A program made the translations under genes and the position numbers. From assembly GCF_001307195.1 (NCBI RefSeq), contig NZ_CP012808.1, positions 1,302,001-1,366,000 of the forward strand: DNA of 64,000 nucleotides, in the 5' to 3' direction. Shown one piece after another: positions 20,950 to 30,809 of this stretch. Every line of letters starts with the position of its first letter. Within the stretch, counting starts at the first letter, position 1. This stretch comes from Acinetobacter equi (GTDB taxonomy: Bacteria > Pseudomonadota > Gammaproteobacteria > Pseudomonadales > Moraxellaceae). The notes under the pieces are model-generated. The model did not search any database. It saw nothing but the letters and a program-made list of their open reading frames with translations, and had not been told where the DNA came from.

Positions 20950-21564
20950 CTATTGTTCAGTATTCTTAAAGTATTTTCGTAATACAATGAACTGAATAAT
21001 AATAAAGGAAAACATCACAATCATGTCACCAAAAGCTGTGAATTCTCCCCAATATTTTCCGTTCATATATAAAAAAGCGAAAAATACGTGTAAAAATGAC
21101 ATTAAGGTGAACATTGCTGCCCATGCATAGTTTAATTTTAGCCAACCTTTTTCAGTTAAGTCGAAGATTGGGCCAAATAAACGCTGAATAAGGGGCTTAC
21201 GTTCTTTGCTAAATAAAGGTGAAAGAATAAAAGCACCAGCAAAGACTAAGTTTAATAATGCCGCTTTGAGTTTGATATAGAAATCATCAGAAAGCATAAG
21301 TGTAATACCACCAAAAATTACCGTCATAAACAGTACAATCCACTGTTGTTTTTCTAAACGGAATTTTTGCATGATATATAACGCACCATATACCACGAGC
21401 ATTGAGATAATTAAGCCAGTTGTCGCAACCAAAATATTATTATTGTCTACGCCACCTGCAGAACCAATTAATTTTAATAATGGATGATTTGTATCGTTTG
21501 GCTCTACCGTTTTATATAAATAAAAGAAAATAATCAGTGGCACAAAGTCTAAAAGTGCTTTCAT
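20950..21564 (-). CDS. yciB: Inner membrane-spanning protein YciB (septation protein A)
   Basis: About 204 residues with five to six transmembrane helices, starting MKALLDFVPLIIFFYLYK, the diagnostic N-terminus of YciB/IspZ. The family affects cell envelope integrity and septation. I use the ATG at 21564; an upstream TTG would add eight residues without a ribosome binding site. It is divergent from the PHP-domain gene. Confidence 0.93.
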   Translation of the reverse strand: MKALLDFVPLIIFFYLYKTVEPNDTNHPLLKLIGSAGGVDNNNILVATTGLIISMLVVYGALYIMQKFRLEKQQWIVLFMTVIFGGITLMLSDDFYIKLKAALLNLVFAGAFILSPLFSKERKPLIQRLFGPIFDLTEKGWLKLNYAWAAMFTLMSFLHVFFAFLYMNGKYWGEFTAFGDMIVMFSFIIIQFIVLRKYFKNTEQ

Positions 21565-21606
21565 GTTAAAGTATCTAAATCTGCTCAAATAAGTGACATA
21601 GTATAA

Positions 21607-22464
21607 GTGATGGAAGGTATAGATTTACATACACATAGTAATATTTCTGATGGAACTTTGTCTCCAGAACAACTCGTGCTTGCTGCGGTTGAAAAAAATA
21701 TTCATACCTTAGCTCTAACCGACCATGACACCATGGATGGACTGATTTTGGCAGAAAAAGCAGCAGAAAAACAGCAAATAAAAATTATTTCTGGTGTAGA
21801 GATTTCAAGTCAGTGGTCTAGACCTGCAACAAAGAAATCCTATGGTGTTCATATTGTTGCATTAAACATGAAAAATCCAGAACCTTTGCAACGTATTTTA
21901 ATCGAACAAAAGAAAGTGAGAGCTGCTAGATCAAAACAAATTTGTGATTTATTAATTCCATTAATTCATGAAGATATTTATGCCGATGTGATTGCTAAAG
22001 TAGATGGTGAAGCAGATAGAGTGACTCGAACACATATTGCCAAAACTTTAGTTGAAAAAGGTTATGTTAGTCGCCCTCAACAAGCATTTGATAAATATAT
22101 TAAAGAAGGCAAAAAAGCTTATGTTAAGTTTGAAGGATTGGGTTTAGCTGAAACGATTGATGTGATTCATCAAAGTGGTGGATTTGCAGTTTTAGCTCAT
22201 CCTACAAAATATGACTTATCTGCGACGAATATTCGCTATTTAATTGAAATATTTGCACAGCATGGTGGAGATGCTGTTGAGTTACCACCAGCTATTGAGC
22301 CTGCATCAACACGACAAATGATTGACCGAAAAATTGCGGAACATGAACTTAAAGTTTCTGTGGGGAGCGATTTTCATGGAGATCATATGCCATGGATTCG
22401 ACTTGGTAATATTCCAAGATTAAAAGAAGGTCAAATTGGCATTTGGGAATCATTTAATCATTAA
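21607..22464 (+). CDS. rnm: PHP-domain 5'-3' exoribonuclease (RNase AM/YciV-like)
   Basis: About 284 residues of PHP metal-dependent phosphoesterase. Metal-binding motifs in order: DLHTHSNISDG near the N-terminus, LTDHDT, AHPTKYD in the middle and GSDFHGD near the C-terminus. It matches TrpH/YciV, shown in E. coli to be RNase AM, which matures the 5' ends of rRNAs and degrades short oligonucleotides. The start is either GTG 21607 or ATG 21610. It sits in the same yciI-yciB neighbourhood as in enteric bacteria. Confidence 0.9.
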   Translation: MMEGIDLHTHSNISDGTLSPEQLVLAAVEKNIHTLALTDHDTMDGLILAEKAAEKQQIKIISGVEISSQWSRPATKKSYGVHIVALNMKNPEPLQRILIEQKKVRAARSKQICDLLIPLIHEDIYADVIAKVDGEADRVTRTHIAKTLVEKGYVSRPQQAFDKYIKEGKKAYVKFEGLGLAETIDVIHQSGGFAVLAHPTKYDLSATNIRYLIEIFAQHGGDAVELPPAIEPASTRQMIDRKIAEHELKVSVGSDFHGDHMPWIRLGNIPRLKEGQIGIWESFNH

Positions 22465-22470
22465 GTGATT

Positions 22471-22496
22471 TACTTTATAAATTGTAAAGTATTTTT
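22471..22496. terminator. Rho-independent terminator after rnm
   Basis: A 7-bp stem TACTTTA / TAAAGTA with a 7-base loop, followed by TTTTT. AT-rich and therefore weaker than the others. It lies between convergent genes. Confidence 0.6.
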
Positions 22497-23072
22497 CTAT
22501 ATCCATAACAGGGCTGTTGCAAGAACAAGTAGTGCACCAAAAAACTTATCTTGATACTTTGAAAGAGGACTTTTAAGAATAAGTTGTGCACTAGATGCCC
22601 ATAATAGATGGGATAAAAAATTACATAAAGTAATGATGAATGCTAAAACAATTCCAAAATGATAATCTTGGGTTTCTACAGAAAATAAAGAATAAATTGT
22701 CAAAATAATAGCAATATTTTTAGGATTAAGCGCTTGAGCCATGACGCCAAAACTAAAGCTACTTTTAATTTCAGGTTTCTTTTTAATATCTGAGTCTGAT
22801 CTGAGCATACAAAATGCCAGGTACAGCATATAAATACTGCCCACTATTTTTACAATATGCGTAATATAGGCATGCTGTGTAAGAAAATAACCAGCACCAA
22901 ATGCAATAATTAAAGAATATAAAAATGGAAGAACTTGTAAACCTGCAATAAATTTTAAAGAGCCTTTAAAACCTTTTGCTGAAGCAACACTAAGACATAA
23001 AATATTGGCAGGGCCAGGAGAAAATGCAAGCGGTAAATTAACCAATAGTGCGGCTGTAATAAACGCGAACAT
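22497..23072 (-). CDS. LysE/RhtB family amino-acid exporter
   Basis: A 191-residue membrane protein with six predicted helices. The N-terminus LPLAFSPGPANILCLSVASAKGFKGSLKFIAG is the LysE/RhtB signature (SPGP motif). It is an efflux permease for an amino acid or derivative, with the exact substrate unknown. It is probably monocistronic, and the 194-bp gap upstream holds its promoter. Confidence 0.9.
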   Translation of the reverse strand: MFAFITAALLVNLPLAFSPGPANILCLSVASAKGFKGSLKFIAGLQVLPFLYSLIIAFGAGYFLTQHAYITHIVKIVGSIYMLYLAFCMLRSDSDIKKKPEIKSSFSFGVMAQALNPKNIAIILTIYSLFSVETQDYHFGIVLAFIITLCNFLSHLLWASSAQLILKSPLSKYQDKFFGALLVLATALLWI

Positions 23073-23266
23073 TGTTTTTCCTTAAAAGATTTTAAAAAAT
23101 AATCAGAGTAGATTATTTATGAGAGGAAGTAATAATAAGAAATAAATAGATATTGAGCAATTTAAAAATAGGGCGTATTTAAAATTTAATTTTGCTTTCT
23201 TTATATTATTTTAAAATCATCATAAGGTCTCATATTATATGAAATTAAAGGGTGATTAATCTCGAA

Positions 23267-24178
23267 TTAAAGTAAATTATTATTGTGTGCCTGAATAGGT
23301 GGCGGGGTTTGTTTTCCTAGTGTGCCTAATAATTCAATTTCAATTGTACGAACCATTGCATCTAAAGGAAGATCATTACTTTGTGTACCAAAAGGTTCTT
23401 CAATTTCAGAGCTAAGTGCATCTAAACCTAAGAATGTATAAGCCAAAATACCGACCAATAATGGAGTCGCTAAACCTAAGGTAGACCCTAAGCTAAATGG
23501 CAGCATAAAACAGAAAAAATATACAGTACGATTGAGCAGAACTGAATAAGCAAAAGGCAAAGGTGTTGTCGCGATACGATCACAACCTGTTTGTACAAGG
23601 CTAAGTTCAGTCACATGATTATTCATTTGCGTATAAATAATATCTGAAATTTCACCTTCTTTGAGTGCTTGCATAAGCTCCCACTGAATTAAACTTAAGG
23701 TATATTGTGGCGCATTGACCTGCTGATAAAGTTGAGAAAGTGCTTGTGGGCTCATACCACTTGTTGCAATAAGTTCGGTTGGATTGGCAGTTTGCTGTCT
23801 TAAACGATCACGAAGCACATTGGCAAAGACAATAACATGTTGAATAACACGTTCACGTCGCCCTTGACTGAGCATACGACAATCACGATCAAAATGACGT
23901 GCATTGGCAATCAGCATCCCCCAAAGTTTACGTGCTTCCCACCAACGGTCATAACATGCTGAGTTTTTAAAGCCTAAGAAAATAGAAAGAACAACCCCAA
24001 TAAGGGTAAAACCAACCAAAGGTAATTCTGGAAAATTAAAATGTCCGGCATGAGCAAGCCCGCCTACGACCGTAGATAAAAGTACAACAAAACCTAGGGG
24101 TGGAAGCACTTTGGGTAAAATGGTTCCACTCCATGAGAAGAGTATTTTAAATACGCTAGGTTGTTCGCGAACAATCAT
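23267..24178 (-). CDS. Bestrophin family ion channel
   Basis: A 303-residue bacterial bestrophin (UPF0187). Signatures are FLGFKNSACYDRWWEARKLWG at about 67-87 and the C-terminal region FLGLDALSSEIEEPFGTQSNDLPLDA near 248-273, with four main hydrophobic segments. Bacterial homologues such as KpBest form pentameric cation channels, while eukaryotic ones conduct chloride. Inner membrane. No functional link to its neighbours is visible. Confidence 0.92.
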   Translation of the reverse strand: MIVREQPSVFKILFSWSGTILPKVLPPLGFVVLLSTVVGGLAHAGHFNFPELPLVGFTLIGVVLSIFLGFKNSACYDRWWEARKLWGMLIANARHFDRDCRMLSQGRRERVIQHVIVFANVLRDRLRQQTANPTELIATSGMSPQALSQLYQQVNAPQYTLSLIQWELMQALKEGEISDIIYTQMNNHVTELSLVQTGCDRIATTPLPFAYSVLLNRTVYFFCFMLPFSLGSTLGLATPLLVGILAYTFLGLDALSSEIEEPFGTQSNDLPLDAMVRTIEIELLGTLGKQTPPPIQAHNNNLL

Positions 24179-24249
24179 TTATTAGAATCATCTATATTTT
24201 TTGCTGATATTCGTATCTTGTGATGAATTTGTCAATCCTTAAACTTTAT

Positions 24250-24945
24250 TTATAAATTGTTTTTTAGGAGAGATTGTTCAGCAAATGAAAGACATCCCTC
24301 TGAAGTGATGATGCAGTGATCAATTAATTCAATATCTACAAGCTGACAAGCCTGTTGAATTTTTTCTGTTAATGCAATATCAGCGGTTGATGGTATAGGT
24401 AGACCTAGAGGATGGTTATGTGCAATAACAATAAAAGTGGCTTGTTCTATAATGCAGTATCTAAGTAATGTATTAATAGAAATTTCACAGGAATTTAAAG
24501 ATCCAAAAAATAGCTTTTTAAAATGCAATTTTCTTAAATTTGCATCTAAGCAAAGTACAGCAAAAGTTTCATGCGTTTCTCCAAGTAATTCAAATTTTAA
24601 ATAATCTAAAAGTAATGTTGAATTGGATAGTTCTAGTTTTTCTTGTTTTAAATGTTCAGAGATATAACGTTTTCCTAATTCTTTAACTGCCATAATTTGG
24701 GCATATTTTGTAGGTCCAATACCGTGAAATTTTTTAAAATCTTCATATGGGGCATCAAGTAACGTCATGAGCTGTCCAAAATGTTGAATCAATATACGAG
24801 CCAGTTCAACAGCTGAATGTTGTTGTGAGCCTGAACGCAGAAAAATGGCAATCAATTCAGCATCGGATAAGTTAGAAGCACCAAATTGTAGAAGACGTTC
24901 ACGCGGTCTTTCATTTTCAGGCCAGTTTTTTATAGAAATGATCAT
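24250..24945 (-). CDS. radC: RadC family JAB/MPN domain protein
   Basis: A 231-residue RadC. It has an N-terminal helix-hairpin-helix (about 50-80, FHGIGPTKYAQIMAVKELGKRY) and a C-terminal JAMM metal motif with HNHPLG then PSTADIALT and an upstream Glu. It was historically named a DNA repair protein, but its actual role is not settled. The length fits. It is divergent from coaBC, the usual partner next to radC in gammaproteobacteria. Confidence 0.93.
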   Translation of the reverse strand: MIISIKNWPENERPRERLLQFGASNLSDAELIAIFLRSGSQQHSAVELARILIQHFGQLMTLLDAPYEDFKKFHGIGPTKYAQIMAVKELGKRYISEHLKQEKLELSNSTLLLDYLKFELLGETHETFAVLCLDANLRKLHFKKLFFGSLNSCEISINTLLRYCIIEQATFIVIAHNHPLGLPIPSTADIALTEKIQQACQLVDIELIDHCIITSEGCLSFAEQSLLKNNL

Positions 24946-25056
24946 GTTTTTTATACTTTTTATTATGATGAAAAGATTAATTCCAAGTACAAGTCTTGGG
25001 AAAGATTTTATTTAATGATATTGTGAGCGCCACTGCAACAGAAAGGTAGCCTGTTT

Positions 25057-26331
25057 GTGAGTTTTGATTTAAGTGTAATTCCTAATAAAAATATTGTGTT
25101 GGCTGTAACAGGTGGTATTGCTGCTTATAAAAGTGCAATTCTGGTACGTCGTTTAAAAGATGCAGGATTTAATATTCGTGTTGTTATGACTCAAGGTGCA
25201 TTGGCATTTATTACGCCTTTAACCTTTCAAGCACTTTCGGGAAATCCAGTACATACTGAATTACTTAATCCTGAAGCTGAAGCAGGAATGGGGCATATTG
25301 AATTAGCACGATGGGCCGATCTTTTATTGGTTGCACCTGCAACATGTGACACCTTAGCAAAATTTGCAACAGGGTTAGCAGATGATTTGTTATCTACATT
25401 ATATTTAGCAACAAAAGCACCTGTTTGGGTGGTGCCTGCTATGAATCAGCAGATGTGGGCGGCAAAAGCAACACAGCGTAATTTGGCGACATTGGTAGAT
25501 GATGGCGTACATGTCATTATGCCTGATTCAGGTTCACAAGCATGTGGTGATGTTGGTTTAGGTCGTATGCCTGAGCCTGAAGCAATTGCGTATCAAGTCA
25601 AAGCATATTTCCATCAAGCACAACGTGCTATTGCTGAAAAATTTGGTTTGCTGGCAGGTAAACGCGTAGCGATTACTGCGGGTCCAACAAGAGAAGCAAT
25701 TGATCCTGTACGCTATATTTCAAACCATAGTACAGGAAAAATGGGCTTTGCCTTAGCCGCTGCATGTTATGCGGCAGGTGCAAAAGTAACGCTCATAGCA
25801 GGTCCTGTGAGTTTAGATACACCAAATGGCGTACGCCGTGTAAATGTACAGTCAGCATTACAAATGCTAGATCAAAGTTTGGCGCAGTTACAAGAAGGAT
25901 GCGATATTTTTATTGCAACAGCTGCTGTGGCAGATTATCGAGTTGCGGAAGTTGCTGAGCATAAAATTAAAAAATCAGGTGATGAGCTTGCTGTAAATTT
26001 GGTGAAAAATCCAGATATTGTGGCAACGATTGCACAGCAAGAAAAACGGCCATTTATGGTGGGGTTTGCTGCTGAAACACGTCAGGTTGAAGAGTATGCG
26101 GCAGGCAAATTGGTTGCTAAAAAACTAGATATGATTGCATGTAATGATGTTTCACGTGCAGATATTGGTTTTGCATCAGATCAAAATGCTATGACTGTTT
26201 TCTTCGCAGATCAATATCAACTAGATAAACGTGATTTGGAAAAAGCATCAAAACAAGAAATTTCTCAACAACTTGTTGAAGCAATTCATGATGCATTACA
26301 TTTTAATTCATTGAAAAAAGATGAATTGTAA
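25057..26331 (+). CDS. coaBC: Bifunctional CoaBC: PPC synthetase/decarboxylase
   Basis: A 424-residue fusion of two coenzyme A pathway enzymes. The CoaC flavoprotein half (about 1-190) has TGGIAAYKS, the APATCDTLAKFA and PAMNQQMW motifs, and the active-site Cys within ACGDVGLGRMPEP. The CoaB half (about 195-420) has TAGPTREAIDPVRYISNHSTGKMG and the KIKKSG segment. It makes 4'-phosphopantetheine from phosphopantothenate and cysteine. It starts at GTG 25057. Divergent from radC. Confidence 0.95.
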   Translation: MSFDLSVIPNKNIVLAVTGGIAAYKSAILVRRLKDAGFNIRVVMTQGALAFITPLTFQALSGNPVHTELLNPEAEAGMGHIELARWADLLLVAPATCDTLAKFATGLADDLLSTLYLATKAPVWVVPAMNQQMWAAKATQRNLATLVDDGVHVIMPDSGSQACGDVGLGRMPEPEAIAYQVKAYFHQAQRAIAEKFGLLAGKRVAITAGPTREAIDPVRYISNHSTGKMGFALAAACYAAGAKVTLIAGPVSLDTPNGVRRVNVQSALQMLDQSLAQLQEGCDIFIATAAVADYRVAEVAEHKIKKSGDELAVNLVKNPDIVATIAQQEKRPFMVGFAAETRQVEEYAAGKLVAKKLDMIACNDVSRADIGFASDQNAMTVFFADQYQLDKRDLEKASKQEISQQLVEAIHDALHFNSLKKDEL

Positions 26332-26354
26332 ATTTTCTTGATGATTTTGATTTG

Positions 26355-26385
26355 AAAAAAATGCAGCTTAGGCTGCATTTTTTCT
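26355..26385. terminator. Rho-independent terminator after coaBC
   Basis: A stem AAAAAATGCAGC / GCTGCATTTTTT with a TTAG loop and T-tail. It lies between convergent coaBC and cdsA and may work both ways. Confidence 0.9.
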
Positions 26386-26403
26386 GATTTGGAAGTGATT
26401 TTC

Positions 26404-27342
26404 TCATCCCCAATAAAAACGGATAATATGGAAGAAGATTGGAGCAGAAAAGCAAATAGAATCAATACGATCTAACATACCACCATGACCTTGAATTAGA
26501 TTTCCCCAATCTTTTACACCTCGGTCTCGCTTAATTGCAGACATAACAAGTCCACCAAAGAAACCAAAAATGCAGACAATAAAGCCAATTAATGTTGCTT
26601 GCCAATAATTAAAAGGAGTGAGCCATGACATTGCTACGCCTAGAGCAACGGCTAAAAAAATTCCACCCAATAGTCCCTCTACTGTTTTTGATGGGGATAG
26701 CATTGGAGCAACTTTATGCTTACCAAAAAGTTTTCCACAAACATACTGTAGAACATCAGAAACCTGAACAACCATAATGAGCCAAATAGCGAGCCAAATT
26801 TTCTCACCACTAAAGCCTGTTACTTTCAGGTTAAGTAGGGCAGGCACATGTGAAATACAGAAAACACTAATCATTAATCCCCATTGAATTTTGGAGCTGC
26901 GCTCTAAAAAATGCGTGGTATCTTCTGCTTTTAAACTGGCAATTGGAATAAGTAAAAAAACATAGAGTGGGATAAAAATTGAATATAGACCGTACCAATT
27001 AGAATAGATTAAAAAATATTGATAAGGAATGACAAAATAAAAAGCGATCAGTAGCGGAAAATAGTCTCCACGTCGTGTGGGTAATAAACTAATAAATTCA
27101 CGTAATGCAAAAAATGAAATAATTGCAAAAAGGACAATAAATGCTGTTGTTCCTAGCGTAATTGCTACCGCTAAGATAATCACCATGACCCACCAAGCAT
27201 TAATACGGGCAATTAAATTATCAATGACTGGAGCAGGCTTTGTACCTGCCTTGCGTTTTAAAATAAAACCAATACTCGATGCAATCATTAAAATAAGTGT
27301 AAAAACACCAAATAGCATATACGTTGCTGAAAATTGAGCCAC
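26404..27342 (-). CDS. cdsA: Phosphatidate cytidylyltransferase
   Basis: A 312-residue inner-membrane enzyme with about eight helices that makes CDP-diacylglycerol from phosphatidic acid and CTP. The C-terminal CdsA signature is intact: SAIKRDRGVKDWGNLIQGHGG followed by MLDRID. It lies 2 bp downstream of an acyltransferase on the same strand, so phosphatidic acid synthesis and activation are coupled in one operon. PssA, encoded at 2610, would use its product. Confidence 0.93.
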   Translation of the reverse strand: MAQFSATYMLFGVFTLILMIASSIGFILKRKAGTKPAPVIDNLIARINAWWVMVIILAVAITLGTTAFIVLFAIISFFALREFISLLPTRRGDYFPLLIAFYFVIPYQYFLIYSNWYGLYSIFIPLYVFLLIPIASLKAEDTTHFLERSSKIQWGLMISVFCISHVPALLNLKVTGFSGEKIWLAIWLIMVVQVSDVLQYVCGKLFGKHKVAPMLSPSKTVEGLLGGIFLAVALGVAMSWLTPFNYWQATLIGFIVCIFGFFGGLVMSAIKRDRGVKDWGNLIQGHGGMLDRIDSICFSAPIFFHIIRFYWG

Positions 27343-27344
27343 GA

Positions 27345-28016
27345 TTATTGTACCTCTTGTTCTTTTAATGCAATGAGTTGTTGGCGAGCATATTCTAAAA
27401 ACTCAGCTTTTTGCATATGCGCATATGTCTGTAAAGGTGAACCAAAAATAACGGTAGATAATAGGGGGAGGGGAATAAAAGCCCCTTTAGGCATGACGCG
27501 TTTAAGATTAGAAATCCAAACAGGAACAATTTCAACTTGAGGAAATTGCTGTGCTAAATGATATAAACCGCTTTTAAAATCTAATAATTCCGTATCATCA
27601 CTTAAATTTCGTGTTCCTTCAGGAAAGAGAATAATTGAATCACCTTGGGTCAGTGCTTCGGCAATTGTGGCGAGAGGATCTATAGTTTTATTGCCTTGTC
27701 GTTGAATGACAATCCCAGTAAAAGTATCTTGAATTAAAAAGCGACGAAATCCATCTTTAAGCCAATAATCAGATGCAGCAACAGGACGAGTTTGTAGTCG
27801 TAGTGGTTTAGGTAATGATGCCCAAAGTAAAATAAAATCGATATGGCTATTATGATTTGCATAATAAATACGTTGAATTTGTTGTGGCTCACAACCAACC
27901 CATAAGCTACGCGCACCCGTTAATAGTTGAGCACTATGTCGAATAAGAAAGGAAATACCACGCGCAATAGGACGACTTTTAACATGATTTATAGATGATT
28001 GTGATGTTTTATTCAT
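27345..28016 (-). CDS. 1-acyl-sn-glycerol-3-phosphate acyltransferase-like (PlsC family)
   Basis: A 223-residue PlsC-type acyltransferase. Catalytic motif I is Hx4D (H55-D60 in NHNSHIDF), and motif III FPEGTR is near residue 137-142. The N-terminus is amphipathic, so it is likely a peripheral or monotopic inner-membrane protein. The operon with cdsA (2-bp gap) supports a phosphatidic acid product, though the acyl acceptor is inferred. Confidence 0.88.
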   Translation of the reverse strand: MNKTSQSSINHVKSRPIARGISFLIRHSAQLLTGARSLWVGCEPQQIQRIYYANHNSHIDFILLWASLPKPLRLQTRPVAASDYWLKDGFRRFLIQDTFTGIVIQRQGNKTIDPLATIAEALTQGDSIILFPEGTRNLSDDTELLDFKSGLYHLAQQFPQVEIVPVWISNLKRVMPKGAFIPLPLLSTVIFGSPLQTYAHMQKAEFLEYARQQLIALKEQEVQ

Positions 28017-28188
28017 AATATATAGCGCTATTCATAATAAATATGATTTTGAATTTTTAGGCATAAAAATATTGTTATGTATCAATCTTAGCATACATTA
28101 ATCAGGTTATTATACTTTATAAATATTGCTTGAATTTTATAGGTTTAATGTGAAATTTTAAAATAAATAATTATAAAAATAATAGAAA

Positions 28189-28224
28189 AATGGCCAATCT
28201 ATTTATTTAGATTAGCCATTTTAT
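28189..28224 (-). terminator. Rho-independent terminator after dusA
   Basis: A stem AATGGCTAATCT / AGATTGGCCATT (minus strand, one mismatch) is followed by TTTTT. It lies 5 bp past the dusA stop codon. Confidence 0.8.
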
Positions 28225-28228
28225 TTCA

Positions 28229-29233
28229 TTATTGTGTTTGTTGATTTTGAATATATTCTTCAGTACGTTGCATTGCATCTTTAATATTTTTAATTGCATT
28301 TTCAACATCTGCAAATGTTTTTGCATTACCACCACTAAGTGCTTGACGCCATTTACGTGCACCAGGAAGGTTTTGGAATAAGCCTAAAATATGACGCGTA
28401 ATAATAGAAAGAGGAGCACCTTCTTCCATACGTTTTGCAATATATGGCAGCATTTGATCCATAATATCAAAACGATTAGGCGCTTCTAAATTCCATAACT
28501 GTCCAAGCTCAGCAAGTAAATATGGATTATGGTAAGCCTCACGACCAATCATGACACCATCAATATGCTTTAAATGTGCTTCAGTTTCAGCAAAGGTTTT
28601 AATGCCGCCATTTATTTCAATCAGTAAATTTGGACGATCTTGCTTTAAACGATAAACATCTTCATAACGTAAAGGTGGAACTTCACGATTTTCTTTAGGT
28701 GATAAGCCTTGAAGTAATGCAATACGAGCGTGAACAATAAAGTTATTACATCCTGTTTTTGCAATGGTATCTACAAAATGCAGCATTTCTTCATATGACT
28801 GCATGTGATCAATACCAATACGATGTTTTACAGTTACAGGAATATCAACTGCATTTTGCATTTCAGCAATACATTCAGCGACTAAATTCGGTTCTGCCAT
28901 AAGGCAAGCACCAATTTTATTATTTTGTACGCGGTCACTTGGGCAACCAACATTTAAATTGACTTCATCATATCCCCAATCTTGTGCCATTTTGGTACAA
29001 GTCGCTAAGTCTTGAGGATTTGAACCACCTAGTTGTAAAACCAGAGGATGTTCTTCTTTATTGAAGTCTAAATGGCGTTTTGCATCGCCAAAAAGAATAG
29101 CGCCAGTTGTAACCATTTCAGTATATAAAATGATATTTGGATTAAATAAACGTGCAAAAAAACGGTAATCTTTGGTGGTCCAATCCATCATGGGTGCGAC
29201 AGAAATGCGTGGCTGAAGTGATTGGATAGACAT
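28229..29233 (-). CDS. dusA: tRNA-dihydrouridine(20/20a) synthase DusA
   Basis: A 334-residue FMN-dependent TIM-barrel enzyme reducing U20/U20a in tRNA D-loops. Diagnostic segments are SVAPMMDWTTKDYRFFARL at the N-terminus, the catalytic Cys in NVGCPSDRVQNNKIGACLM, VKHRIGID, and the DusA-specific HARIALLQGLSPKENREVPPL. The length is typical. Confidence 0.95.
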   Translation of the reverse strand: MSIQSLQPRISVAPMMDWTTKDYRFFARLFNPNIILYTEMVTTGAILFGDAKRHLDFNKEEHPLVLQLGGSNPQDLATCTKMAQDWGYDEVNLNVGCPSDRVQNNKIGACLMAEPNLVAECIAEMQNAVDIPVTVKHRIGIDHMQSYEEMLHFVDTIAKTGCNNFIVHARIALLQGLSPKENREVPPLRYEDVYRLKQDRPNLLIEINGGIKTFAETEAHLKHIDGVMIGREAYHNPYLLAELGQLWNLEAPNRFDIMDQMLPYIAKRMEEGAPLSIITRHILGLFQNLPGARKWRQALSGGNAKTFADVENAIKNIKDAMQRTEEYIQNQQTQ

Positions 29234-29400
29234 ATATTTAATCCTGAAGAGATTACAACAAGAGCGAGGATTATACGGATTTTATAAAAAAAATCGAGTT
29301 GATATCTTGAATGCTATTTGGTGAAGATTGATAAATCAAATATTTAACCATGTTCCATTCATTGATAAAGACCCATAAAATTCTCATTCATAGATTGTCA

Positions 29401-29427
29401 TAAGTAATTTTTTATTAAAATTACTTA
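29401..29427 (-). terminator. AT-rich hairpin at the 3' end of the MFS gene
   Basis: An 11-bp perfect stem TAAGTAATTTT / AAAATTACTTA overlapping the stop codon region of the 29425 gene. No T-run follows on the minus strand, so termination is only a guess. Confidence 0.35.
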
Positions 29428-30612
29428 TAATTTTAGTGTTTTTTGAGAATAGAGTTGATCAATAAAGGCAAAAATAGCAGAAAAGCCGACTAAGCTTAAA
29501 CCTGCAAGACAACTCATATTCCATCCACCATGATGCCATGCATACACCCCAATGGCTGAGCCTGTTGCACCACCAATAAAATAAGATGTCATATAAATGG
29601 AATTAATACGTGATTTGGCATCTACTCGTAAACGAAAAATAATATTTTGATTACTGCTATGAACGATAGCTAAACCTAGATTGATTATCCCAAAGCCAAT
29701 GATATAACTGATTAATGAATATTGACCGTAATATAAGAAGATCCAGCTTAACCCTAAAATTGTAATTCCAAGCCAAGTGATGAGTTGGGTATAACCACGG
29801 TCGGCAAATTTACCGACAGTTTTTGTAGATAAAGCACCGAAAACACCAACCAAGGTCACAATGCCGACAATAAAGTCGGGCAAATTAAATGTTGAACCTA
29901 AAAGTACAGCAATGGTTGAAAATAAAATACTCATTGCAGCAAATGAAAAACCACCGATTAATGATCTAAAAACTAAACGCTTTTCTTCTTTGAGCAATAC
30001 GCCCATAGATTTAAAAATATGACTATAGCTAATTTTATGAATTGGGATATACGGTAGGCGACTGCGTAATGCAATTGCAATAATAAGCATGAGAATCGCG
30101 CTTAAAAAATAGATAAGTTTCCAATGAAATAGGTTGGAAAGTACTCCGGCTAAACTGGTTGATAGTAAAATACCAACAAGTAAGCCACTCATTAATAAGC
30201 CTACAACTTCACCCAATTTATTAGGTGAAACACTCATTGTTGCAAAAGGAATGAGTACTTGTGCTGCGACAGAAAAAAGTCCTGCCATGATTGTTCCAAC
30301 CCATAGCATGGGTAAATTAATAGAAAATGCACATATAAAAAGCCCTATAGATGCAAGAACCATCAACAATGGAATAAATTTTGTTTTATTTACAATATCA
30401 CCAATAGGAACAATAAAAAGTAGTCCTAACGCATATGAAACTTGAGCAAAAGTAACAGTTAAAGCAACTTGAGATTCTGGAATCAAAAAAGATTCATGAA
30501 TAGAGTTAATTAAAGGTTGGCTATAATAGTTGGCACCTGCGCATAAACCGCAGGCAATTGCCATAAGCCAAAGTAAGGGTTTATTTTCACTGATATCATT
30601 TTTAATTTGCAT
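29425..30612 (-). CDS. MFS transporter (YnfM/YgaY-like)
   Basis: A 395-residue 12-helix major facilitator. The N-terminus has PLLWLMAIACGLCAGANYYSQPLINSI and the loop 2-3 motif IGDIVNKTKFIP, a degenerate motif A. This subgroup is annotated as sugar or drug exporters, with substrate unknown here. It is on the same strand as the EamA gene upstream, about 200 bp apart, so it probably has its own promoter. Confidence 0.88.
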   Translation of the reverse strand: MQIKNDISENKPLLWLMAIACGLCAGANYYSQPLINSIHESFLIPESQVALTVTFAQVSYALGLLFIVPIGDIVNKTKFIPLLMVLASIGLFICAFSINLPMLWVGTIMAGLFSVAAQVLIPFATMSVSPNKLGEVVGLLMSGLLVGILLSTSLAGVLSNLFHWKLIYFLSAILMLIIAIALRSRLPYIPIHKISYSHIFKSMGVLLKEEKRLVFRSLIGGFSFAAMSILFSTIAVLLGSTFNLPDFIVGIVTLVGVFGALSTKTVGKFADRGYTQLITWLGITILGLSWIFLYYGQYSLISYIIGFGIINLGLAIVHSSNQNIIFRLRVDAKSRINSIYMTSYFIGGATGSAIGVYAWHHGGWNMSCLAGLSLVGFSAIFAFIDQLYSQKTLKL

Positions 30613-30809
30613 AATCTATCCTTAATCTTAGCAATAAGCAGTGACTTCAATTTGAATAATCTTATGAAATAGCTATTCAGTGTGCTATAGAAATTAAATA
30701 TATGGGAAATATTGAGTATTATTTCACACTTTTATTAAATTAATGATGAAGAATTGTATTAAAAAATCTCTTTTCAATTTATCTATTTAGGTCGGTGTAT
30801 CAAAATATA